In this document: piece by piece, positions 33,593-46,839 of the stretch
Position numbering within the stretch: the first letter of the stretch is position 1
Layout of the letters: each line of letters begins with the position of its first letter
Notes under the pieces: model-generated
The model's database searches: none
What the model was told of the DNA's origin: nothing
The model's input: the letters and a program-made list of their open reading frames with translations, nothing else
Origin: Prostheceraeus crozeri
Lineage: Eukaryota; Platyhelminthes; Polycladida; Euryleptidae
Direction of reading: 5' to 3'
Length of the DNA: 64,000 nt
Assembly (NCBI GenBank): GCA_907163375.1
Contig: CAJQUW010001859.1
Location: 1-64,000, forward strand
Made by a program: the position numbers and the translations under genes

Positions 33593-34389
33593 TGACCAAT
33601 AGCCAAGGAATCTTTCCAACAACAGAGTCTTGCGTTGGCGAGATGTTCCACGAGAGTGAATGTTCTCTATAGTAATCTCACCAAGGTGATCAAGCGTCAT
33701 GTGAGAAATCAACATCACAGTACATCACATGTACTTGTACAAGTGTTTGAAAATTCACTGAAATTAAGATTGCGTCAAATTAATTATTTTATGCAGTTCA
33801 TGCTGCCTGCTGCAGAAATATAGGAATCCACTTTGGAGCGAAGGCCTATGTTCTGGGAGCACGCGACGCCACTGATCACGTCTCAATATACTAAATCTGA
33901 GAAAGTCTTCAGGAATCGGCAGTGAGGGCATCCGGACCGGACTTTAAGCAAAACATCAATGTCCCAGCCTTTCGGAAGCTGACAACAAAGTTAAGTCCAT
34001 GAAGAAATTTATTTATTTCAGCGTCTGCAAATATAGGACCTTTCCAAAGATTTTGATCAAGTAAGCTGATAAACCATCTCACAGCTTGTGACTTCAAATA
34101 TACTTACATGCACATTATTGTCAGTGGGTTGTACATGAGCTTTGAAAATATTATCAGAAAGTGCAATGAAATACTCTTTATTCAATGACACGCTGCATGA
34201 AAATTCACGCAGGTCATGAAATCTCACAATATTCAACAACCCTCATACGGTAAGACTTGCATAACCATCCCAGCACTCGTTTATAAGAATGGTCTGAAAT
34301 CAACTCTGCAATTTCTTTACATGCACTGCCACATTCTAAAAGTCAGTGAAACTTATTCTATCACCATCGGGTTTTTTGTAATATCAAGT

Positions 34390-34422
34390 TCGTTCTCTGT
34401 CTCTGTCTCTCTCTCTCTATTT
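34390..34422. repeat. CT-rich microsatellite
   Basis: A run of CTGTCT and CT dinucleotides. It is simple-sequence host DNA. Confidence 0.8.
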
Positions 34423-35609
34423 CTAGGCCGTACCTTGAGCATCCTGCACAATTTTGACAAACACAGATTGTCAATAACACTTCCCTGTCTATTTTGCGCG
34501 CATTAGGTGGAACTCATGTAGCCTACATAGTTGATTTCCATACGTAAGAATAGCAATCAAATTGAATTCAATAATTTCGAAATTTAGCTTAGTCTCTTCG
34601 AAGCAGTTCGTTGAAAAATCCTCAAGAGTACAGTGGAATCTCATAGCATACAGAGGTTTAGAGAAATAAATCTAATTTCTTGAGTTGCAGATGAAGTGTA
34701 TCGCCCATCTCGTGAAGGCGTTCGAACTTTATAAATGCGATTTGGCGTTCATTTCTACCATGCATTCTGAGACGGGAGTTCATCTTCATCCCAAAATAAG
34801 ATAGACAATAGAATGGTTAGCAAGAGTTTTGAAAAAGATTATCGAATGCATTGAATCTTTGAAGATTGATGGTCTTATAGATAGCTAATCCCCTTATCAA
34901 GGAAGTTGCAAATTTCATATTATATGTAAGGAAGTCAATGAACAATGAAATATGAAAGTAAGCAAATTATAAGAATTTAATACAATGTGGCGGAAGTATA
35001 TTCAATGCATTTTTACAGTTCTTCATTGTAGTTGCAATACAAATTAAGTCAAAATGAAAATGAATCATTCTTCATAACAATGAAAGCTTTGTAAGCACAT
35101 CTTATATATTTGAGCAATGATTACAAGGCCTGTTCGGTTTCTGTTCTGATTCCATACCCAGACTAGAGCCGGAATCGTCAGCCCGAACCGGAAGCGAATT
35201 GGAGCAGAAAGTGAAAGCTAATTTCATTTTTAGGGGAAAACAGTTCTCATTATCGATGCGGTTATAAAACCTTACAACAGCGTAGAACCTAATATTGCAG
35301 TGTATAGGTATTGTGATATTGCTAATGCCGATGTAAGAAAAAAAGAAACGGAAAAGAAGTACATCGATCTGAAATAGTCCACAATGTGACAGAAACCAAC
35401 CATCAAATAAATTTGAAAGAAATTAAAGAAACTGACGATGAGCAAAACAGAAGAAGTAAGTAAGTAAGCCCATATTTGATGAAAATAGAAATCATATCGG
35501 TGCAAATAAATACTCTTTGGTTGACAATTAGAAATTATTCAAAATTAACGGATTTCAAATAATAAGCGAACAGCAAAATGAAAAAACGATCTCGCACACT
35601 TATCAGTTC

Positions 35610-36010
35610 TCACAAACTGAATCGAATGGACACCAGTTTTGGGCAACTTAGGCCTCTCAATTTCACGACACCCGTCCTGTTTGAGAAGTATGATTTCATC
35701 CAAAGAGCCAAATCTGATGGGAATCCATTGCTCGTCAGTTTACTCAACAGGCTACTGCAATTAACTGAGTCAAATCGTAACTGATAATCGTACAACCGAA
35801 ATATTGTCTTCCATCAAAAAGCTTCAATGTTGTATCCATCACCTGCATGACCGCCGTGGTAGTAGATAAATCTCTCTTGAACCCGTGTTGTTCCTTTCCA
35901 AAGACATCAAGAAAAAAGATTCTCACATCCCGACAACAATATTCGCTCCAGTGTCTTAATAGCGATTGGAAAGACTTGTATATATCTCATCTTTTCAATC
36001 TTGGGAGATT
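35610..36010 (-). pseudogene. LINE reverse-transcriptase fragment
   Basis: Two minus-strand frames continue one another: QHGFKRDLSTTTAVMQVMD, then FGCTIISYDLTQ, then after a frameshift FDSVNCSSLLSKLTSNGF and ALWMKSYFSNRT. These are the QHGFR, SYDLxxAFDSV and YFSNR blocks of CR1/Jockey-type reverse transcriptases. It is broken and truncated on both sides. Confidence 0.75.
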
Positions 36011-36956
36011 TGATTTTGGAATTGGTGCAACAGCATCTACTTTCCATTATAGAGGAAGCCGCCGCTCTCTGAAGGAAGAAGCGCATATTTGCGAGAGTGG
36101 TTCAGAAATAGATTCTGCAAGTTCTTTGCAAGTTAAAGAAAAGCAGAATAAAAGTAATCATTTTCAAGAATCAAGAGGAAGCCATTTGGGTTGACAATAT
36201 TCAAGATCTTCCTAAGTTTTTGAAACTTTTGGCAGGGTTATTTCATGTGTTTTCTGTGATTTCTGTTATTGCTTCAGATTTTGGTCGATTTTCATCAATC
36301 TTTGTTGAAATAATTCAACAACTGACCAATATTTGTTTTCAACACCCATTGTTAGTCAGCATAAAAACGTCAGCCATATGTGGCGCTACACTCCTCAGGC
36401 AGTGGATTTATTAATCTCGTAGAAACCTACTTGATAAATATAGATGCGGTCCCTCATTCCCATAACAACTCATGGATACCCTATACAGTTGCTGAAATTG
36501 CTCAAAATCTATGATGCCTACGACTCAAAATTCTGCGACTTTCAGTTTCTACGCACTTCTGATGACCGCTTCAAATTTTGTCAAATTAAGCTTAGGCAAC
36601 ATAAAAGAATTAACCTTTATGTAAAAGTCGAGCCTACCTCTGTGGCCTACCTTCTGAAAATCAAGCTTTTTGCTAATTTCTTACAATTTATAAGCATCTT
36701 ATCAAATCGAATCCCTGATAGATCATTGACAGAGCAAAATTGAAGCTATAATTAACATGGTCATGGTCAGACGACTAACAATGACTTGTAGCCATCACAT
36801 GGGGGGCGGTGAAGAGTGAATTCAGAGCGCTTTGCGTGACTTGCGGGAGATGAGAGAGATCCCATTGTTAAGTCCTGATGTTTGAGGCGAAGTTTGTGTG
36901 AAGGCGGATTATATATTTATCACACAACGATTACATGTTTATGGGATTCGAGGATG

Positions 36957-37100
36957 AACAGGATCTGTTTACTTGTGGGAATCGAAAAGGCAAAGATTGA
37001 TGTACAGGATTTGTTTACATGTGCGGATCGAAATAAGCATACTGTATTTATTGATGGGATGAATTTAATGACAGGATGAGTTTACATGTGGGAAACGTAA
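36957..37100. repeat. Three degenerate copies of a ~30-bp unit
   Basis: Copies of ACAGGATTTGTTTACATGTG followed by a GGAAACGA-type tail begin near 36957, 37002 and 37070. This is ordinary host tandem-like DNA. Confidence 0.5.
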
Positions 37101-37560
37101 CAATTGAATGATGTCTGATTTATCTTTCTGACATATCATTACCTATTCAGTATTTTGTCAGCCACTATGTGTGGGACCCCGCTCATCTGGGTTTGAGTGT
37201 TCAGGTTAGGGGTCGAAACACAACTGGACGAGTACCTGCTGATGACTGACGGACTGCAGTATAATGTTTTATATCCCTTAATCGGTAGCTGAAGCAGTGG
37301 TTGATGTATTGTATTTCAAATGAAGAAATGTGGGATTACATGAAGTATTATAGACGGATGAAGAAACTGGCGATAACAAATAACAAATTCAAGTGAAGAA
37401 ATAGTATTTTCCATGTGTAGTCTTACGTATAGTGTGAATAGTTTCATTGCTTTCGGTGTAGTAGAGTGTCGTTGTAGTTCTAGTGTTTGCTTCCATTTTC
37501 CACTTTCCACTTATCCACCATATGTAGTGTCAGAGATAGTGTAGCATCAGTTCACTTGTA

Positions 37561-39159
37561 ATCGGGTGTTCGTTAACTTCGACGCGGATTTCGAGACATT
37601 ATTGTTCAGCGTCTAAGTGTCTATTGCAAAGACTTGAATGAAAACTATGTCATTGATGTCAAGTCTCGTCGTCATCATCGAGTTAGCGATCAATATCGCT
37701 ACCATAGATATCTAATTTTTAATTATATGAATCATGTCTATCTGTTGTCATTCACGCGATGCCGTTTCCTACACTAACATCTCCTTGATCACCGATTTCG
37801 GCTACTGAAAGGACTGTTGTTCATGTATTGGTACACCACTATCGATCGCAATGGATGTCAGCTTCAATCATAAAGAAAAACCTGCTTCAGATTGATGGTT
37901 GGAATGTTGCGGAAGGTGGAATAAGAAACATGTGGAACAAGGAGTTGGAAGAGATTGTGGACAGAAGGGGAAAAGGTGGAGGAAGACCATCACGATCACC
38001 AGAAACGAAGAGCATCATCATCGAGAATCAACAATATTCGATCTCCACCATTCAAAGATTAGTCAAAGAGCAGCGTAATCAAACCATCAGCAGGTCAACA
38101 ATCTCAAATGAGTTTAAGCGAAATGGTTTGAAATCTCTTCGCTACGGATATGTGGGCGCCTTAAAAACGTTTCACATTGAAAATCGTTTGACCTTTGCTG
38201 ATCGTTTTAAGGACGAACCCGTAGAGTTCTGAGAAAGATGCCTCTTCACTGATGAGAAGATGTGGGAGCTGGACTCAGGAGGTGTGAACCGACAAAACAA
38301 GCGTCTGCGAGCCCATAGGGCCTCTGTGGAACGTTCCACCGATGGATAAAGATAAGTATGCAAGAAGATGGCATGTCTGGGGTCGGTCAATGGGTTCTCT
38401 AATCTTGTTTTCCTCTCACACTCGGTGGATGGCAATTCATACAGAGCTCTTCTGATAGACAACATGGACAACTTCAAGCAGTTATTCCCTCAATGGAACA
38501 CCATGATATTCGAAGATGACTGGGCTCGTCCACACACAGCTGAAGAAAGCGTGAAGTTTAAAGAGCAGCATTTTCCGAACTTTTTTCGGACACGTCTTCG
38601 TGAGAAGGAGCATGAATGGTATGCCCCTTCAAAGATGGATGACTTATGGCCAATTGAACGAATATGGCGCTATCTGGTTAACGTCGTCTTCAATGATTGG
38701 CCATTACCTGGGTCTGATGATGAGTGGAAAGAAAGGATTCAGTCTGCGTGGAGTTGTGCGTGCGACTTATCTATGAGATTCCGGCCAGACTTCATCAGAT
38801 TGCCAACAATAATGGCACAAAAATTCATCCGTCTTGGCGATGCAAAACCTCACAGCATCGGTGCAGGTGCAGCATTTGTGATCCGCAGGATTCTAGTGAT
38901 TCCTTCACAGAAGATAGTGAACTTCTCCTGACGGAAATTGAATCTCAGGAATATGATAGTGAATAAAGCAAAGCCAATGTGTCTTGTTTTTGTTTAAAAG
39001 AAATTTTACCTGATCATTTTTCTTTTATTTCGCTAGTAGGGGTCACATACGAAAGACAAAGTCTGGGAAGTATATTTCATTCATAGGGAAAAACTTCAGG
39101 GCGTTAGAAACTTATGAAATAATTATCTAAAAACCGCGTCGAAGTTAACGAACACCCCT
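37561..39159 (+). mobile_element. Tc1/mariner-superfamily element, ~1.6 kb
   Basis: The terminal inverted repeats are identical over 24 bp: GGGTGTTCGTTAACTTCGAC plus CGCG at 37564-37587, and the inverse at 39134-39157. TA dinucleotides flank at 37559-37560 and 39160-39161, as expected for the TA duplication of this superfamily. A broken transposase gene fills the interior. Perfect ends with a broken gene suggest mobilisation in trans or recent inactivation. Confidence 0.85.
37828..38931 (+). pseudogene. Tc1/mariner-type transposase, inactivated
   Basis: The N-terminal part has helix-turn-helix features (GGRPSRSPETKSIIIENQ, then ISTIQRLVKEQ and SRSTISNEF). The catalytic core is split over two frames: LFTDEKMWELD near 38250 supplies the first Asp, IFEDDWARPHTA near 38515 the second, and DLWPIERIW near 38650 the Glu, with about 45 residues between the last two. 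That spacing is longer than the 34 of classic Tc1, so the subfamily is uncertain. A TGA at 38230-38232 and further stops near 38350 break the gene. Confidence 0.8.
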
Positions 39160-42100
39160 TAGTAGCATAACTGTATTTCCATGTTTTACCTCCACTTTTC
39201 CAATTTTTATCCATCGGTCTCCTGTTGTTTTATAATATCCATTTTTAATTTCTTTAATCTATGGTGAGCATTGTCCTATTCTATTTCCACTATCAGCATC
39301 TGTAGTCGGTAAGGTATATTAGACGTCTGTTTTAAACGTGTATGCGGCAGTGTTTGGAAACTATGGTATTAGTATATTAACAGTAAGAATGAGTAGTGTT
39401 ACAAATCTTAAGATTTCTATTTTTACCAGATATTGGGCCAAAGCTGATCAATTTTAATTCGTTGCCACGAGAAAGCTCCATTGAGCTCTTGAGCTCTTTT
39501 AAGAACTGATTAATCCAATGGTTGCAGTAGCATTGCATCTGTACACTTGTGGATTGGAGAACGCCATCAGTCCTCATTAGGACTACTTTAATTAATAATT
39601 TGATCAGTAAGCATTATATTCTATTATAAATGGCTGCTGGGATGATTTTCATCATCGTATGAGAATGGTCATTTACGTGTGCATCTATGTAATATAAGCA
39701 CTAATAACAATATATTTATAAGTAATCCTGTCAGTTTTGTGCTGCAAATAGTGGATCCCAAGTGTAAAAAATGAACAGATTCTCATGTCTGACAGTATTC
39801 ATGATGGATATGTTTATGAAGATATCCAGTTGCAGTATTTTATTCTGCTCAATATACAACTCAGATATAATAGCAGAATATTGATAATTGCCTTAAGAAT
39901 ATTTCACGCGATAACTGATCAAAACTCATCGATTATCCAAGTTATTTGCAGTCAATTTCTAAAAATACTTAAGAAATCAGTTTCTAGCGAAAAATGGAAT
40001 TCGAATTTTAAATTTTGAAATGTTGGTAGAAACTGATGCCAGCATTGGAACAAGCAACAGCCAACTGTGTTGTGCAGCAAATTTGGGAATGATTGAATAA
40101 TAAGAACATTAAAATCAGAAGGGGGAGCTCCAGAAGCACCGTGTTTTCTGACCTCAAAATTGTCCGGGTAAAACAGGGCCAAAATAATCGTGTATGAATT
40201 TATGAGATTCGCGAAGCGAAATATACATACAAGCGTTTAGCTTCTTTAAAAACAATCTTGTAATCAATGCGTAGTTTTCATGAATTATTTCAATGGAAAA
40301 ATATTGATCTATTCTTTTAGAAATTCAATTTATATATAAAATTGTCATCATAAAATGGGTTTATATACTTCTTCTTTATACTACAAAACAAATGTCAATT
40401 CATTGGACGTAATTGTAAGTGTACAAGAAGACGAGATCCCTTGAAAATCCCTTGATTTATGACACTTGCGATTCCCACTGCAGCTCAGCATATAATACCG
40501 CTGAAATTAATATATACACTAAACCAAAACATGAATGTCGCACTTAAAATTTCATTTTGTTGAATACATGTGACATCACATCTTAAAATCATTTCCATTC
40601 AGCCCTATTCAATGCTAAAATTCGATCCCATCTCACAAGACACGATTGACAATTTAATATTAAGCATGCCTCGAAGAGTGAAGAGTGTCATTTATGTGAG
40701 AGCTAGTCCTACCCTGCCCGTTATTGACTTTTCTGAGCATTTTATATTTTGAAAACGATATTTTATGTGTTTTTCCTCTTATAACCTAACTGTTTTGAAG
40801 CAAATAGAATGCAAATATAGCACTCGTATTGATAGTATTGATAGTATTGATAGCTTTATCTCATTTGAATCGAATGAAATCAGGTGCGACATTCATTTTT
40901 TGGGTTAGCGTATTTGGAATATATTGAAATGTACATGAACTAAGGGGAATAGTTCCATATTCCAAGAATAAGAAGGTGCCGTATTCTGGCGCCCTTGGAC
41001 AACCTGACAAATTTTAGTAAGGGGGCAATGAAAAAATGAAGATGATCGGCTGTCCCACATCCCCTGTACATCGAGCACTGATTTGAAATGCCTATAAGAA
41101 CGAATATGAGAACTTTTCCATGATATGAATGACTACTGTGCTCTGTGTACTTTAGTTGTCTAAGCTTTTGGCAATCTAATTTGCAATCCTTGAAATGCAT
41201 CTGTTACTTTAAGATATGAACTTTCTCTAAGAATGAAATTTCTTCTATAAGAAGAATTCAAAATTGTCAAATTCACTATTTGTCTTTACTATCTATATTT
41301 AGATTCCAATCCTTTCAATTCTTGCTACTGCCGGTGGCGAGGATTCATTTCCTTTCGCATTTTCACTAGAGAAGCAAATGAGAAATTTTCTGACTTTTGA
41401 TAATCTGTGGTGACAACTCCTAGCTAATTGAGAAAAATAGTAAAGATGATTCACATTGAAAGGAAAAATTTCACAAAATGACATGAAATATCATCAACAA
41501 CTTGTCAGCATTAATATAGCAAATATGCATGTAAAATGTAGATAACTATTGGGTAGAATATGCACGATTATGTTTGTGTTGTAGGCATTTCATGCAGTAT
41601 CATCACACTTGCTCTATGTCTATTTGTGAATGGTTTCAATTGACGATGACTTATCATCGGATTGATAGTAGTTTTGAAAACACATACCCTCATCTTCTTT
41701 TATTGTTTCCCGATACGAATTCTTTTAAAAGAAAATATTTTTCCTATTCATGTATCAATAAGTTTTCTATAGCTGTTCGAAATCTGATCAGACGAATTGT
41801 GGTCGGAAAGTTAAGGTGTCAGTCAGCCTCCATTTAAGTCATATTTGTGTTATTCACCGTTATTTTAAATTTTATTCCATGATAAAGTTTCTTACTCTCA
41901 GGCATCATTGCAACAGTCAAGGTTAGCAGATGAATTGAAAATCAATAGACAATTTTGCCGTGAGTTTGTGCTCCAAATTTGCCTTTCTTGATTCACAAAG
42001 CCACACTTGCATAGACAAGTCATCGCTAGTGCTATTTCGCTTTCAGTATCTACAATACAAATCAATTTCCAAAAACAGCTGACAACATAAGCAACATAAG

Positions 42101-45100
42101 TAACAATAAATATGAAGCATTGAAATGTTCAGTTTTGCAAAATGAGGACAACTTCTGATAAAGATTGAACAGGAAATTGAATTGCATAATTGTGCAGAAT
42201 TTCAAGCAAGTTGCCGGACTTTGCGTGATGTATGCTTGTAGTAATTAGCACAATGAGAGATTTGAGGATCAGATAAAACTGCATCAATTCAAAGGAACAA
42301 TTCCAAATTTGCAGAGTGTGAGAAACAGCGTGTGTCATGTCAATGCAGGTCAAACGAAAATTTTTCGTGTATTTGGAACATTTTCTACCTATTTTACGGT
42401 TAACAAACCTGCATTTACAACATGGCATGTCTTCAAATGAATGACTCGTCGTGGCGTCCTCTGAGAAGGTTTCTTTTTAGAATCATCAATTTCATCTGAC
42501 TGATAAACTATATGGTTAAGAACTTCACTTGGTTTACAGGTTTTATCTTGTCACTTTTCGTCTGCTGTATTATTTTATCCGTTGTAGCAGTCATTTGGTT
42601 TTTTGATCTTGCATGTTCCAATTTTGTTTCTCCTTTGCTCTGTCACTCGTAACAGGACAATCGGCCCATATTCGGCCAAATTCATCAGCAGATTCTATTC
42701 TTTGATAAAAACCCCCATCCACTGCTTTTAACCATGCCAGATTATCTCACAATGCAATTCTGCTGTCTACAAATTTGGCTTGTTTTCATAGCTTCCCATG
42801 CTCTGGAAATCCGGGCGGGTTAACAAAATATAGAAATATCTCAGGAGTAGAAAGTCAAGCATTACTTGAGTGAAGAGCTCCTCAAAATGTCAAGGAGAAG
42901 AATGACAAAAGCAGCCTATTACAGTTCAAGCAACATGAGTTGTGGGTGCATATAAATATAAACAATTTTGAGAATGAAATTCACTCCAGATCTATCTGCC
43001 TCCAAATAGTCAACTTTTAGTATTCAAGTCTGAAGGTCGAAATGGGGATGGCATGTTGTACAATTGCCATAAACTCATGACATGAATGCTGAAAGATATG
43101 TTAAATGATAGTTGATGATGACAATGATGAATTTCAGGAACAGCTTCAATTCCAACTTGAAGCGTCTTTCACCCACGTAATCTTGCGTGCACATCAATGC
43201 AGTCCAAACTATGCCCATTGCGAGTTTTCCAACTCCTCAACACCTGGAAAGAATTAAAGCAAGCCATTAACTATTGACTTCTGAAATAATTGAGCTTGAA
43301 GAACTATTACAGGTGTCCGGTATTACCGGTTATAAAATGAAAACACGAAACGTTATCTATAGCATATATTTTTCTCGAACAAATCTTGTTGAAGGCAGCG
43401 AATGTAATAGGCAGATGAGTGCGTTTTGTTAAAAGTAGTCACTGTCGTAAATTACGAAAATTTTCTTTCTGATAAATGTTTTTGCGAATGAACCACAAAA
43501 CATCTAGTGTTGTGACCAGACGATTGGGAAACCAATTGTGGAAAACATAGTCTCATGTTGACAAGATAAATATAACAAGATAAATATGCTGAAGATGAAA
43601 TCCGAGCATATCACTCTGTTCTGCTGATGAAATTTCATTTGGTATGACTGAACTGAAATCAATACCTCTATTTTCCGATGGACTTTTGTGCAACGATTCA
43701 GAAACTGTTCTTTCCACATTTTCGTTGTCCTCATCGCATCTGATGATGTCTTCTCTTTCCCTGTTTCTTCAGAAGATTGACGATCGATCTTGGAAATTTG
43801 TGGATCATTCGCTTCTTTGGTGCAATTCAATCTCTTCAGTATTCGAAACAGCATTTCTTCACAACAGTTCTCTTTTCGAGCATGAATTACGTTGTGAAGA
43901 TATTTTACATTGACCAATTAATTTGTGCGATGATCTTGAAGTATTCTCGGTTCGATATGCTCGTAGCTCTTTTCAGTTCCATAGCATTATTTGTTCAGCA
44001 AAATTGCACAATTGAATCACAACAGAAAATAAACCGAAATGTGGAAATCGCAAAACCGATTTTCGGTATTTCTGAAAAATAGAAAACACCGGTCAAAGAA
44101 GCTGGTATTTAAGTGCATGTTCCATCTATGAAATTCTCGAATACGATTAACTAGAGGCTTTGCTAAATACCCGATATGTCATAAAATTATTTACAATTCG
44201 GCTTTCTAGTATGTCATCATTTAATGATTGAAACTTAATATGATACTAAGTACACGTTTGAATGACATTCAATAAATATTTGATAGAAATATTCGATACA
44301 TATTTGATCGCTATTCAATAAATTGACTTATGGGTATTATTGACAACAAACATTTAGGCCTATTTCTCACGTGCTCTAGTAATATAGCCAAGGCAAACAA
44401 GATGGTTTTCTATATTATCTAGTATGTTGTGCACGTAGGAGAACTACCTATAGAGCGTGATTAACATTGCAGGCACTTAATGATCAATTTTATGCAATTG
44501 TTGATAATGAAGAGGTCAATGACAATTTCAGAGAACACAAAGGCATAATAAGTGTCAACACCATGCCAACCATCTGACAGAACTTACACATGCAACTATC
44601 TTGCCACTCACTACTTGTACTGCTGAAATATATAAAGTGGCGGTTCATTACAGGTGGCAACCTATTGCAGGTGATAATCGTCGCAATCTGACTGCTTATA
44701 ATGATCGTCATTGACTTGCACGGTGTAAATAAGGTTATAAAAATTTTCATATTATATTTTCATATAATTCAGGCAATTTTCATCCGTGATTCTAATGTCA
44801 AATGCTTGTAGGCTACCCACGTTTTGACGCAAGCTGCAATTTAATAATTCCCCAAAGGTTTTCGGTACAGGTTCACCGGCCATGATCACGGGATTCACAG
44901 CTTATAATTCCATTCAGAATCATTTGTTCCTTACACAATGCGTGTAAATTCACAGCAAATAGGCCTATCATCATTATGCTAAACGATATGTTGCCGTCAG
45001 GCTCGGAAAATGAACTTCTTGAATGAAAGTCTTACTACATCCTTCTTAAAGTCACAAAGCTTTTAAGCAACCTTTTGAGAATTCAGCGCGCATCGGATTC

Positions 45101-46140
45101 CACATCATCAGTTCGACTTTCAATCAGTAGTTTTTCAATACTATAATACAATCAAAGAGAAAGAGAACGTCTAATTAGAAGGATGGCTTTTTACCTAAAT
45201 GTACCCTACATATCTGTCCGAGTTGAGTATAGTTTTGAAAAGGAGTCAATCCACAAGAGATGAGAATTTTATGCAAAGAACTGATTAACGAAATCAAAAA
45301 GACTTCGTACCCTAATTGGTTCATTAATAGTGAAGCTTGTTATATCATTGAAAAATTCATCTGTTCGGCAATGTATAATTTCTTCTGAATAACGATTTCT
45401 TAAAATTGAACGTCGTGTCACTATTTTATCACCTTAGTAAATGATAGCATTTAGCACTAAAATGACAACATTGAACTGAGCGAGGAACAGTTCGCAATAA
45501 TATTCCAGTCATCCCATAAATCGGACTGCCATTGTAGAATAGAGAAATCGATTCAGAATAACTCGTCCAAGCTAGTTAATCTAATGTTGTATCTTCCTAT
45601 TCAGATGTTAGCAATAATGGAGTTAAATTTATGTAACATGTTTTAATGAAATAGTGGATAATAATGATGAATGACATTTCGAAATAAATTATCTAATATA
45701 CGCACGTATACCATGTTTCTTCTAATACAATCCCATCGCGTCTCTCCTAACTCAGATTCTATTGGAGGTCCGAGTTGTATTAGAGGCTCGGGACATTATC
45801 AGTTAGAAGATTATTTACATTTATTTTTAAGTCAAATGATTATTCAAATCGTAAAAAGTGGTGATCATCATTTTCTAGTGCTCAACTTTTAGGTGGATAA
45901 CCTTTACACCTTTTTCATTCTTGATAAAGAGTATACAATTTTTTAAAAAAGTTAATAAACCTTGTTCTTGAAATTCATATCACAGACGCATCAAGTTTGC
46001 TCAATCCTTTCATGCTCCTTTGTCCTTTCAAACAATTATTTAGCCAGCTTCTTACAGGCAACTGCTTTGAGTAGTCGAGAATGACGTTGATAATAAGCTA
46101 GGTTGTTAATAATCCTTATATATAAGTTGTCAAGTCTAGC
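39160..46140. other. Host DNA, mostly without recognised content
   Basis: There is a small TATTGATAG tandem repeat at 40828-40855. Minus-strand open stretches at 42129-42428 and 43504-43917 start with ATG and are the longest here, but I recognise no domain and no clear splice pattern. The rest shows nothing I can support. Confidence 0.45.
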
Positions 46141-46188
46141 CCCTTTCACCAGCATTTGCACTTAAGTACATGCCCTGCTCTTTCATCG

Positions 46189-46317
46189 GAGCACACGCCC
46201 ACGCATCAGAGCACGGGTAGCGAAGAGGACAGGAAACAGAGCACACGCCCACGCATCAGAGCACGGAGCACGCATCGGCGCACTTGGGGTAAGAGCACGG
46301 AGCACCAATCGGAGCAC
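46189..46317 (+). promoter_or_regulatory. GAGCAC array with CCAAT box upstream of the first right-element gene
   Basis: A perfect 28-nt direct repeat (46189-46216 and 46239-46266) and more GAGCAC hexamers end in CGGAGCACCAATCGGAGCAC at 46298-46317. This contains a CCAAT box and lies 36 nt before the TATA box. Nearly the same 20-mer recurs upstream of the 54153 gene. It is probably an upstream activating region of an early promoter. Confidence 0.6.
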
Positions 46318-46352
46318 GCGGCGCCGAGCACGTGTGATGAGTCACAGCAGGG

Positions 46353-46360
46353 TATATAAG
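46353..46360 (+). promoter_or_regulatory. TATA box (TATATAAG)
   Basis: It lies 42 nt before the ATG at 46395 and downstream of the GAGCAC array. This is a classical RNA polymerase II core-promoter layout. Confidence 0.65.
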
Positions 46361-46394
46361 GAAAGGCGCTGTCAGAGAAATTCATTCTCATCAT

Positions 46395-46814
46395 ATGTCG
46401 ACAACATTAACGTTACGCCCTCTGGCTGCGACACGTCATCCCAAGGAGGAGATATCCTATACACCTTATTCATCGAAAGACTTTATTGTGGAACGAGACT
46501 GTAATACACTGTATATTATTCCGACAAAGGAGAAGAGTGTGTCGTTAGAGAAGATTATTGCAGAGCTTCGTATTCAGTTGCTGAATGTAATACTGTATGG
46601 ACCACGCTTCTTGTTTGATATTCGAACATCTGCAAAGTTCCCCAAAGGTGCACTGGACGTGTCCTATCGCTATTTGAACATTGGTGACGATTGGGACGTG
46701 GAAGAACTGATTGATTCGTTGCAGAAGAAGTTACGTTCTCAACTGGAGTGTCGTTATTTTGGAGGAATCTTGTGTATGCAGATTGACATTGGGTTTGGTT
46801 CATTGTTTACGTAA
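46395..46814 (+). CDS. Unrecognised 139-aa protein, first gene of the right element
   Basis: The product is 139 residues. After a short basic N-terminus a beta-rich part (KDFIVERDCNTLYIIPTKEK) is followed by a helix (LEKIIAELRIQL) and two C-terminal strands (GGILCMQIDIGFGSL). The order resembles the product of the 50522 gene (DFHVYTYPNQLIIYPKTT, helix, GVYCITFNFEYISLGW), so the two may be diverged copies. It has its own TATA promoter and is likely expressed early. No known domain was recognised. The gene ends 26 nt before the zinc-finger gene at 46840. Confidence 0.6.
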   Translation: MSTTLTLRPLAATRHPKEEISYTPYSSKDFIVERDCNTLYIIPTKEKSVSLEKIIAELRIQLLNVILYGPRFLFDIRTSAKFPKGALDVSYRYLNIGDDWDVEELIDSLQKKLRSQLECRYFGGILCMQIDIGFGSLFT

Positions 46815-46839
46815 GATACATGATCTGAACCACGATATA

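Noticed and set aside
36220..36743. Plus-strand open frames next to the LINE fragment
   Set aside because: Short, without domains, splice support or conserved blocks; chance frames are more likely.
46206..46394. Open frames over the GAGCAC array
   Set aside because: GC-rich repeats keep frames open by chance; the region lies upstream of a TATA box and behaves as a promoter.
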